Origin: Hymenobacter telluris
GTDB lineage: Bacteria > Bacteroidota > Bacteroidia > Cytophagales > Hymenobacteraceae
Reading direction: 5' to 3'
DNA: 64,000 nucleotides
NCBI RefSeq assembly: GCF_017313265.1
Contig: NZ_JAFLQZ010000013.1
Coordinates: 1-64,000, forward strand
The first letter of the stretch is position 1; every line of letters begins with the position of its first letter. The position numbers and the translations under genes were made by a program. The notes under the pieces are model-generated. The model was not told where the DNA came from. It saw nothing but the letters and a program-made list of their open reading frames with translations, and made no database searches. Below are positions 1 to 5,917 of the stretch, piece after piece.

Positions 1-89
1 TCTTCGGTTTCGGCGCTGCACGGGCCGGATATCAGGAGGGCTTTCTTGTGAATGTTAGCCGTTTTCGGGGCAAGCTCGGTCTGGTTCAT
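1..89 (-). CDS. DAHP synthase / chorismate mutase, N-terminal fragment (runs off window)
   Basis: Only the first 29 or so codons are present; the gene continues left of the window. The visible N-terminus contains LLISGPCSAETE, the conserved opening of type I 3-deoxy-7-phosphoheptulonate synthase, found in Bacteroidota as a fusion with chorismate mutase. The enzyme condenses PEP and erythrose 4-phosphate, the first step of the shikimate pathway. It is the last visible cistron of the minus-strand operon pheA - aminotransferase - tyrA - this gene, so it is probably under the leader upstream of pheA. Whether the chorismate mutase domain is attached cannot be seen here. Confidence 0.8.
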   Translation of the reverse strand, partial: MNQTELAPKTANIHKKALLISGPCSAETE

Positions 90-140
90 ATGAGGAGTTG
101 ATGAGGTTACGAAGTGGTGAAGTATAGGCCTGAGTAAGGT

Positions 141-234
141 CGTCATGCTGAGCTTGCCGAAGCATCTCTACCGCCAAACTATTCTTGACGTGAGGGCGAA
201 GCGGTAGAGATGCTTCGGCAAGCTCAGCATGACG
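141..234. repeat. Intercistronic palindrome, 34-bp arms
   Basis: Arms 141-174 and 201-234 are perfect reverse complements around a 26-base spacer. It fills much of the gap between the tyrA stop (253) and the DAHP synthase start (89). The arms carry the words CGTCATGCTGAGC and GAAGCATCTC, shared with the palindrome at 1132-1226, so these two belong to one dispersed repeat family. There is no T-tract. Confidence 0.9.
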
Positions 235-252
235 TACCGCGCGGCTGAAGTT

Positions 253-1101
253 CTAGGAAATGATTTTGCGAATGTGGTTGGCTTGCTCGATGGAGTTGCG
301 CAGGCCGTCGTAGTCTTCGTCGGCCAGCAGGCGGCGCAGCTCCTGCAATTGGCGCAGGTGTTCGTCGAGCACATCAAGGACGTTGGTGCGGTTCTGGCGG
401 AAGATGGGCACCCACATGGCCGGCGAGCTTTTGGCCAGTCGCACCGTCGATTCAAAACCGCCGCTGGCTAAGTCGAAGATGCGCTGTTCTTCCTTTTCTT
501 TCTCCAACACCGTGAGAGCCAGCGCAAACGAGGTGATGTGCGAAATGTGCGATACGTAGGCCGCGTGCAAGTCGTGGTCGGCGGCATCGAGGTAGAGCAG
601 GCGCATAGGCAGGGCCCGGAACAGGTTTTCCACGGTTTGCACGGCATCGGGGTCGGAGCGGTGCGCGTCGCACACCACCAGGGTTTTGCCGGCAAACAGG
701 TGCTGCACCGCCGCCTCCGGGCCCGAGTACTCGGTGCCCGCCATTGGGTGGATGGCCACGAACCGGCCCCGGTTGGGGTGGTCGGCCACGGCGGCCAGCA
801 ACTGCCCTTTGGTGGAGCCCACGTCCACCACTACCTGGCGGGCCGTGGCGGCATCGAGTACCTGCGGCAGCACGGCCAGCATGGCATCCATCGGCACGGC
901 TACTATCACCAGGTCGGCGGCGGCCACGGCGGCGGGCAGATCGGTTTCAATACGGTCAACCAGCCCTAACTCCAAAGCCCGGCGGGCGTTTTCCGGGTTG
1001 GCTTCCACCCCTACAAAGCGGGTAGCCAGGCCTTGTTGCCGCAAGCTCAGCGCCAGGGAGCCCCCAATCAACCCAATTCCAATTACAACTACTGTGTTCA
1101 T
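253..1101 (-). CDS. tyrA: Prephenate dehydrogenase
   Basis: 282 aa. Converts prephenate to 4-hydroxyphenylpyruvate with NAD, towards tyrosine. The N-terminal Rossmann loop GIGLIGGS is at residues 8-15, the family motif HPMAGTE at about 118-124, and conserved histidines occur in SHISHI near 184-189. No C-terminal ACT domain is evident, as in the short TyrA forms. The ATG at 1101 puts the Rossmann strand right at the N-terminus. A longer frame starts at 1137, but its extra 12 residues come partly from the arm of the adjacent palindrome, so I reject it. It lies downstream of the aminotransferase in the aromatic operon. Confidence 0.92.
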   Translation of the reverse strand: MNTVVVIGIGLIGGSLALSLRQQGLATRFVGVEANPENARRALELGLVDRIETDLPAAVAAADLVIVAVPMDAMLAVLPQVLDAATARQVVVDVGSTKGQLLAAVADHPNRGRFVAIHPMAGTEYSGPEAAVQHLFAGKTLVVCDAHRSDPDAVQTVENLFRALPMRLLYLDAADHDLHAAYVSHISHITSFALALTVLEKEKEEQRIFDLASGGFESTVRLAKSSPAMWVPIFRQNRTNVLDVLDEHLRQLQELRRLLADEDYDGLRNSIEQANHIRKIIS

Positions 1102-1131
1102 GGCAAGCAACAATGATTCAAATAGAAAGAC

Positions 1132-1226
1132 CGTCATGCTGAGCAGCGCGAAGCATCTCGCGTGCTGAAGTCAGATTACTATTCTTGTGTCAGCACGCGA
1201 GATGCTTCGCGCTGCTCAGCATGACG
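1132..1226. repeat. Intercistronic palindrome, 37-bp arms, overlapping a C-terminus
   Basis: Arms 1132-1168 and 1190-1226 are perfect reverse complements with a 21-base spacer, of the same family as 141-234. The right arm is translated: the last residues of the aminotransferase, ending ARHAEQREASRVLTQE, are encoded by it, with the stop at 1179-1181 in the spacer. Confidence 0.9.
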
Positions 1227-2393
1227 TGCTTTTACACTGGATGCCATTATCCGCTCCGTGGCCTTGCGCAGCAAGGCTTCCGGCTGGCACAAGCTCACGC
1301 GGATGTAGCCGTTGCCGTTGCTGCCGAAGATGCCGCCGGGCGTAATGAACACGCGGGCTTCGTGCAGCAATTCGTCGCTGAGGGCGTAACCGTCAGAGTA
1401 CCCGGCAGGCACGGCGGCCCACACAAACAGACCGGTTTGGCTGGGGTCGGGCTGGCAGCCCAGTGCGTGTAGCAATTCAAACACCACGGCTCGGCGCGCC
1501 TGGTAGGTGGCATTCAGCTCACTGAACCACTCGGGGCCGAGGGCCAGGGCCGCCACGGCCGCCTGCTGCACCGGCAGGAACATTCCCGAATCCATGTTGC
1601 TCTTGAAGCGCAGCACTTCCTTCAGCCAGTCGGCGCGGCCGGCCAGCAACCCCACGCGCCACCCGGCCATGTTGTGCGACTTACTGAGCGAGTTCAGTTC
1701 CAAGGCCACTTCGCGCGCACCCGGCACGGAGAGTAGGCTGGTGGGGTTGTCGTTGAGGATGAAGCTGTACGGGTTGTCGTGGACCAGCATAATCTGGTGC
1801 TCTTGCGCAAAGGCCACCAAGCGGGTCAGGAACGCCACGTCGGCGCGGGTGCCGGTAGGCATGTGCGGGTAGTTAACCAGCATCATCTTCACGCCCTGCA
1901 AGTCCGACTCGGCCAAGGCTTCCAGGTCGGGCAGCCAGCCGCCGGCTTCGGTGAGGTTGTACTCCCGGATGGTGGCCCCGCAGATTTCGGCCACGGCGCG
2001 GTAGGTCGGGTAGCCGGGGTTTGGAATCAGCACCGTGTCGCCGGCTTCCAAAAACGTCATACCAATGTGCATCAGCCCTTCCTTGGAGCCCAGCAGCGGC
2101 AGTATTTCCGTGGCGGGGTCCAGGGTCACACCGTAAGCGCGGCCGTACCACTCGGCAATGGCTGCCCGCAGCGCCGGAATGCCCTGGTAGCTTTGGTAGC
2201 CGTGCGCGGAAGGCAAAGCCGCCGAGGTTGTGAGGGCCGCCGTTACGGTAGGGTGCGGGGGCAAATCGGGGCTACCAATACCCAGGCTGATGATGTCGGC
2301 GCCCGCCTGGTTGAGGGCGGCAATTTCGCGCAGCTTTTGCGAGAAGTAGTATTCGCCGGTATTGGCTAAGCGCTGAGCAGTGGAAACGTTCAT
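1179..2393 (-). CDS. Class I/II PLP aminotransferase (probable aromatic aminotransferase)
   Basis: 404 aa, fold-type I aminotransferase. The PLP Schiff-base lysine is in SLSKSHNMAGWR (K238). The cofactor/substrate motif reads NYPHMPTG (174-181), where many relatives have NPTG. Its place between pheA and tyrA suggests it transaminates phenylpyruvate and 4-hydroxyphenylpyruvate; aspartate or LL-diaminopimelate specificity cannot be excluded from sequence. The start ATG at 2393 gives MNVSTAQRLANTGEYYF, a normal family N-terminus; the frame runs further upstream into palindrome sequence, which I reject. The C-terminal 16 or so residues come from a repeat arm and are probably non-essential. Confidence 0.88.
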   Translation of the reverse strand: MNVSTAQRLANTGEYYFSQKLREIAALNQAGADIISLGIGSPDLPPHPTVTAALTTSAALPSAHGYQSYQGIPALRAAIAEWYGRAYGVTLDPATEILPLLGSKEGLMHIGMTFLEAGDTVLIPNPGYPTYRAVAEICGATIREYNLTEAGGWLPDLEALAESDLQGVKMMLVNYPHMPTGTRADVAFLTRLVAFAQEHQIMLVHDNPYSFILNDNPTSLLSVPGAREVALELNSLSKSHNMAGWRVGLLAGRADWLKEVLRFKSNMDSGMFLPVQQAAVAALALGPEWFSELNATYQARRAVVFELLHALGCQPDPSQTGLFVWAAVPAGYSDGYALSDELLHEARVFITPGGIFGSNGNGYIRVSLCQPEALLRKATERIMASSVKARHAEQREASRVLTQE

Positions 2394-2396
2394 TTT

Positions 2397-2506
2397 ATTC
2401 GCTTTTCGTTGTTGGCTTTTTGTTTTTCGCTGTCTGGGTTTCTGTTTGAATGTGCCGTGCTGGTACTCTCGTCGAAAAACGAAAAACCAACAACGAAAAA
2501 CGAAAT
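2397..2506. repeat. Intercistronic palindrome between pheA and the aminotransferase
   Basis: Arms 2397-2429 and 2473-2506 pair over about 30 of 34 positions (one indel). The right arm touches the pheA stop codon (2506-2508) and the left arm ends 4 bases from the aminotransferase ATG (2393), so the palindrome is essentially the whole gap. The arms are built from TTTTTCG and CGTTGTTGG words and resemble no other palindrome in the window. Confidence 0.85.
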
Positions 2507-3336
2507 CAATAGTACTCTCCCCGTTGGTAGGCGCCCAGTACTTGCAGGTCGTCGGTGAGCAGGGTGAGTTCTTGCAGCAGCGCCGGGAGCTGGCCGGCTT
2601 CCTCGAACTCCACATCGGCGTGGAAGTAGTACTGCCAGGTGCGGCCCGGCCGGGGGCAGGATTGGAGCTTGGAGAGGTTGAAGCCGTGGCCGGCAATGCA
2701 GGTCAGCACCCGGGCCAGGCTGCCGCGCTGGTGGTCGGTGTGAAAGTAGAGCGAGGCTTTGGTGGCCGGGCCGGTAGGCCGCTCGGGGTCTTGGCGCTCC
2801 AGCACCAGAAAGCGGGTGTAGTTTTCGGGGTCGGCGTGGATGTTGGGGGCCAGCACTTCCAGGTTGTAGAGTTGGGCCGCCGCTTCGCCAGCTACGGCCG
2901 CAATGCCGTGCTGGGCCCGCTCGCGCAGGTGCCGGGCACTCAGGGCCGTATCCACCGTCTCGACTAGCTGCCAGGGGTGCAAGGCCAGAAAATCAGCGCA
3001 TTGCAACAAGGCCACCGGGTGCGAGTGCACCTCCCGAATATCAGTTAACGCCTGCCCCGGTAGGGCCAGCAAGTGCTGCCGGATGTGCAAATACACCTCA
3101 CCGGTTACCTGCACGGCCGAGCGTTGCAGCAGGCTGTAGTTCGGCAGGATGCTACCGGCAATGGAATTCTCGATGGCCATCAATCCTGCTCCGGCCGTTC
3201 CGTTGGTTACTTGCCGTACCACGTCTCCAAAGGTTGCGCAGGGCACAATGGCCGGCTCGGAACCGAAGTAGTGGCGGGCGGCTAGCTCATGAAAGCTGCC
3301 CGCGTAACCCTGAATGGCAATAGAGGAAGGAAGCAT
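2506..3336 (-). CDS. pheA: Prephenate dehydratase with C-terminal ACT domain
   Basis: 276 aa. Decarboxylates and dehydrates prephenate to phenylpyruvate. The N-terminal two-lobed domain opens IAIQGYAGSFHELAA and holds the catalytic Thr-Arg in NYTRFLVLE. The C-terminal 80 residues form an ACT domain with SLARVLTCIAGHGFNLSKL. The usual Phe-binding ESRP motif reads QSCP here, so feedback inhibition may differ. The ATG at 3336 is preferred; a TTG four codons upstream (3348) is possible. First structural gene of the operon, about 43 bases after the second attenuator. Confidence 0.93.
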   Translation of the reverse strand: MLPSSIAIQGYAGSFHELAARHYFGSEPAIVPCATFGDVVRQVTNGTAGAGLMAIENSIAGSILPNYSLLQRSAVQVTGEVYLHIRQHLLALPGQALTDIREVHSHPVALLQCADFLALHPWQLVETVDTALSARHLRERAQHGIAAVAGEAAAQLYNLEVLAPNIHADPENYTRFLVLERQDPERPTGPATKASLYFHTDHQRGSLARVLTCIAGHGFNLSKLQSCPRPGRTWQYYFHADVEFEEAGQLPALLQELTLLTDDLQVLGAYQRGEYY

Positions 3337-3378
3337 GGGTACTGGCAAGTGAGAAGTGAAATGGTACTGGATGGCAAT

Positions 3379-3405
3379 AAAAAAGGCCTCCGGAGTGCGG
3401 GGGCC
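3379..3405 (-). terminator. Second attenuator terminator, just upstream of pheA
   Basis: On the minus strand an 8-bp stem (3398-3405 with 3385-3392, one C-A mismatch) with a 5-base loop is followed by six U (3384-3379). It lies after leader peptide 2 and about 43 bases before the pheA ATG, the classic place for an attenuator. Pairing of GGGCC in leader codons (near 3451-3457) with GGCCC of the stem is a weak antiterminator candidate. Confidence 0.75.
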
Positions 3406-3432
3406 TGGGTTTGCGGAGTGCGGAGCGGTTGG

Positions 3433-3516
3433 TCAGCAGCGGCAAAAACGGGCCCGGTTCTTTAGATAAAAGAACGGGTAATAGAAAAAAGTAAAAAAGA
3501 AGCTGAAGGAGCGCAT
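3433..3516 (-). CDS. Leader peptide 2, Phe/Tyr-rich (pheA operon attenuation)
   Basis: 27-residue open frame, ATG at 3516 and TGA at 3435-3433. Residues 4-17 read FSFFFTFFYYPFFY; overall there are 9 Phe and 3 Tyr in 27. It starts 15 bases after the U-tract of the first attenuator and is followed by the second terminator and then pheA. Such codon runs in front of an aromatic biosynthesis gene are the hallmark of ribosome-mediated attenuation: scarce charged tRNA-Phe stalls the ribosome and prevents termination. The chance of this composition in a leader at random is very small, although direct expression evidence is lacking. Confidence 0.85.
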   Translation of the reverse strand: MRSFSFFFTFFYYPFFYLKNRARFCRC

Positions 3517-3530
3517 GAGGGTAAAGACGT

Positions 3531-3562
3531 AAAAAAAGCGCCTCTCGGGGTCGAGAGGCGCT
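3531..3562 (-). terminator. First attenuator terminator
   Basis: A perfect 11-bp stem (3552-3562 with 3537-3547) with a 4-base loop is followed on the minus strand by seven U (3537-3531). It stands between leader peptides 1 and 2. A competing pairing is visible: GUCGAG immediately overlapping and following the leader 1 stop codon (3603-3598) is complementary to CUCGAC (3555-3550), which covers the loop and part of the stem. A ribosome at the leader 1 stop would cover GUCGAG and let the terminator form. Confidence 0.85.
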
Positions 3563-3602
3563 GGAGTTTTCAAGTTGAAAAGGCTACACGGCGGCTACTC
3601 GA

Positions 3603-3656
3603 CTACGCGGCGGCGTAGAAGTAATAAAAGCCAAAAAAGTAGCGGTGCTGGTGCAT
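3603..3656 (-). CDS. Leader peptide 1, Phe/Tyr-rich (aromatic operon attenuation)
   Basis: 17 residues: MHQHRYFFGFYYFYAAA, ATG at 3656 and TAG at 3605-3603. Eight of the nine residues 6-14 are Phe or Tyr (4 each), so it could sense both charged tRNAs. The last codons and stop can form a small hairpin (CUACGC with GCGUAG), and the bases right after the stop can pair into the following terminator stem. These are the parts of a conventional 1:2 / 2:3 / 3:4 attenuator. It precedes a complete second attenuator on the same leader. Confidence 0.85.
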   Translation of the reverse strand: MHQHRYFFGFYYFYAAA

Positions 3657-3768
3657 GGGTTGGTGCCTTAACGCTGGCAAGGTGGGGAAAGATTTTCGGA
3701 ATGTCAATAAAAACAGCTTCTACTTGCGCAAACTAGTACCACCCAGCCCGCCGTATACAACCCTACCT

Positions 3769-4698
3769 ATGCTCCAACGTCGTCTCCTTTTTCTGCTTCT
3801 GCCGCTGAGTTTGTCGCTGCCCGCTCTGGCCCAAACCAAACCTGCCGCCCCCAAACCCGCTGCTACCAAAGCTGCCCCCAGCAAGAGCGCTGGCACCAAG
3901 CCCACCACCAAAAAAACCACGGCCAGCAAGCCCGTTCCGGCCAAGCCCCTCACCGAGGCGCAGGTGTTGCAGCAGGCCTCAGACCTGATGCTGGAGCGCA
4001 AATACGAGTCGGCTTTCAAGCTGCTCAACCAGTTCGACCCCAGGCACCGCCGGCCGGCCATTGCCCTCAAACAAACCGAACTGGCGCTGAACTACTATCT
4101 GCGCAGCCGAGAGCTGGAAGGCTTCGGTTTCCGCGACTTGGCACCAATGGAACGCCTAGATTCGTTGCGCGCCAAGTACACCCGGGCCGCTATTCCCTAT
4201 CCGTTTGCAGTGGAGCCCATTCTGCTGAATCTGAAAAAGCGCTACCCCACCAACTACAAGCTCGACCGGGCCTTGGCCGATTATTATTACCAGGTGTTGC
4301 AGTGCGAATGCGCCGAAGCTGAAAAGTCGCCGAAGGCGCTGATGGCGCTGATTAGCCGCTACTACACCACTGCGCACAAGCACGGCCTCGGCGACTTCCT
4401 CTCCTATTACGCTATGGGCTACGTGCGCATGAGCCAGGGCCGTTTCGCTGAGAGTGTGCCGCTGTTCAAACGCTCGATTGCGCTGCGTTCCACCTACCCA
4501 TTGGCGCATTTCAACCTGGCGTACAGCTACAACGAGCTCAAGAAATTGCCCGAGGCTCGGGAAGAGGTGCTCACGGCAGCCAAACTGTTTGCCGACGAAA
4601 ACTCGCCGCTGAAAGACGACGCCGAATTTATGGTGCAAGACATTGACCGGCGGCTTGGCGCGGTAACGGTTCCCAATAAGTCGGAGGTAAAACAATAG
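3769..4698 (+). CDS. Secreted tetratricopeptide-repeat protein
   Basis: 309 aa. Starts with a signal peptide (MLQRRLLFLLLPLSLSLPALAQ), then a low-complexity Lys/Pro/Ala/Thr linker to about residue 65, then TPR-like helices including ESAFKLLNQFDP and, near the C-terminus, GRFAESVPLFKRSIALRSTY and LAHFNLAYSYNELKKLPEAR. Such proteins scaffold complexes in the periplasm; the partner is unknown. An upstream in-frame ATG at 3655 is rejected because it hides the signal peptide and overlaps the divergent leader 1. It is divergent from the aromatic operon. Confidence 0.8.
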   Translation: MLQRRLLFLLLPLSLSLPALAQTKPAAPKPAATKAAPSKSAGTKPTTKKTTASKPVPAKPLTEAQVLQQASDLMLERKYESAFKLLNQFDPRHRRPAIALKQTELALNYYLRSRELEGFGFRDLAPMERLDSLRAKYTRAAIPYPFAVEPILLNLKKRYPTNYKLDRALADYYYQVLQCECAEAEKSPKALMALISRYYTTAHKHGLGDFLSYYAMGYVRMSQGRFAESVPLFKRSIALRSTYPLAHFNLAYSYNELKKLPEAREEVLTAAKLFADENSPLKDDAEFMVQDIDRRLGAVTVPNKSEVKQ

Positions 4699-4707
4699 CC
4701 GTATCGT

Positions 4708-4846
4708 AGCCCCTAGAGCGGTTTTGGCGGTGGGGGCTGGCCCCCGCCCATCATCGAACGGACTCGGTGAAATGGCGCCAGCGTAGGGGCGGGGGCCAGC
4801 CCCGCCCCTACTGCGTGCAACCTGTACGGAAACCGCGCTAGGGGCT
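4708..4846. repeat. Intergenic palindrome with nested GC-rich hairpin
   Basis: Outer arms 4708-4724 and 4830-4846 match at 16 of 17. Inside, 4783-4794 and 4800-4811 form a perfect 12-bp hairpin of G4-C-G4 character, and GGGGGCTGGCCCCC at 4733-4746 is a further self-complementary element. It begins 10 bases after the TPR gene stop and lies between two plus-strand genes. Confidence 0.8.
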
Positions 4847-4958
4847 TTGGCTGACGAAGTTTAAAAGTTTGGCACGGTTTTGTAATTACCCTTTGCAACA
4901 CCGGCTGCCCCACGTTGCGCATCGTGGCCCGGCCCCCAAACTCAACACTTTTTCAGCT

Positions 4959-5729
4959 ATGAATACGAAGCGACTTTTCGGCCGCCTGGCCGCGGCTACC
5001 CTTTTGTTTTCTGCGTTTTCTCTCTCGGCCGAAGCCCAGGTGCAAACCCACCGGGTACCCGCCTACAGCGGCCGGCCCCAGGCCCGCCCCGTGTATTCCA
5101 CCCGGTCCACTAGCCCGGCGCTAACCCCCAAAATTGGTATTCGGGCCGGCGTAAACGTGTCGGACTGGTCGGGGGATGCGGTGCAGAGCGTGATGGATGT
5201 AGCCAGCTTCGCCAACGGCGCCGTGACCAAGGAAATGAAGCCTGGTTTCCACGTGGGCATGTACGCCACGCTGCCTATTAGCGCCGGTTTTGCCATCGAG
5301 CCCGGCATCAGCTACTCCGAAAAAGGCGCGAAACTGGTGGGTACCGTGCCCTTTCCAGCTCTCGACTTCCTAAATGCCCGCGTGACGGCCACTTCGCGCA
5401 TGGCTTACATTGATGTGCCTGTACTAGCGAAGGCCTACCTCACGCCTGGTTTCTACATCTACGCCGGCCCGCAGGCTTCGTTCCTGGTGAGCAACAAGGC
5501 CCGTGTAGAGGCGGGTGCCCTCGGCTTCTCGGCCTACAAGCATGATTTCGACGTCAAAAACCAGTTCCGCACCGTCGATTTCGGCGTGGTGGGCGGCCTG
5601 GGCTACCAGTTTGATAGCGGCTTCGGCCTCAGCGCCGGCTACGACTACGGCCTCTCGTCGCTGGATAAAAACAACCGTTTCGATGCGCAAAACCGCGTGA
5701 TTAAAGCCTCCTTGAACTACTCGTTCTAA
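4959..5729 (+). CDS. Outer-membrane beta-barrel protein (PorT-like)
   Basis: 256 aa. Signal peptide MNTKRLFGRLAAATLLFSAFSLSAEAQ, a short Arg/Pro-rich linker, then alternating hydrophobic strands with IGIRAGVNVSDWSG, GFHVGMYATLPIS, YIDVPVLAKAYL and a terminal NYSF, matching the small OMP_b-brl_2 barrels of Bacteroidota. The last residue is aromatic, as usual for outer-membrane barrels. Function is not predictable from sequence. The ATG at 4959 is chosen over one at 4869 because it exposes the signal peptide. Confidence 0.82.
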   Translation: MNTKRLFGRLAAATLLFSAFSLSAEAQVQTHRVPAYSGRPQARPVYSTRSTSPALTPKIGIRAGVNVSDWSGDAVQSVMDVASFANGAVTKEMKPGFHVGMYATLPISAGFAIEPGISYSEKGAKLVGTVPFPALDFLNARVTATSRMAYIDVPVLAKAYLTPGFYIYAGPQASFLVSNKARVEAGALGFSAYKHDFDVKNQFRTVDFGVVGGLGYQFDSGFGLSAGYDYGLSSLDKNNRFDAQNRVIKASLNYSF

Positions 5730-5765
5730 GCGCCCTGCACTTTTCGTTTAGTGTAAACCAAGAAA

Positions 5766-5797
5766 GCCCCACCGACTTCGGTGGGGCCTTCTTTTTT
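5766..5797 (+). terminator. Rho-independent terminator of the barrel gene
   Basis: A perfect 9-bp stem (5766-5774 with 5779-5787), 4-base loop, then a T-rich stretch to 5797. It lies 37 bases after the stop. Confidence 0.85.
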
Positions 5798-5806
5798 GGT
5801 ACCAAA

Positions 5807-5900
5807 GGTCAGGCTGGGTACAACGGGTAACGCTGTATCGGACGGTCTGCAACCCGCCGGCACGCCCGCTGCAATAGGTGAGTGAAGCCCCAGCCTGACC
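5807..5900. repeat. Intergenic palindrome, 12-bp arms
   Basis: GGTCAGGCTGGG at 5807-5818 and its exact complement at 5889-5900, separated by 70 bases, between convergent genes. Shorter and less striking than the other palindromes. Confidence 0.6.
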
Positions 5901-5917
5901 AACAACCTAACGCTCTC

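Noticed and set aside
141..1226. Palindromes as insertion-sequence ends
   Set aside because: No transposase lies between the arms and the spacers are too short to have held one.
3769..4698. Longer start at 3655 for the TPR protein
   Set aside because: It would mask the signal peptide and overlap the leader peptide region on the other strand.
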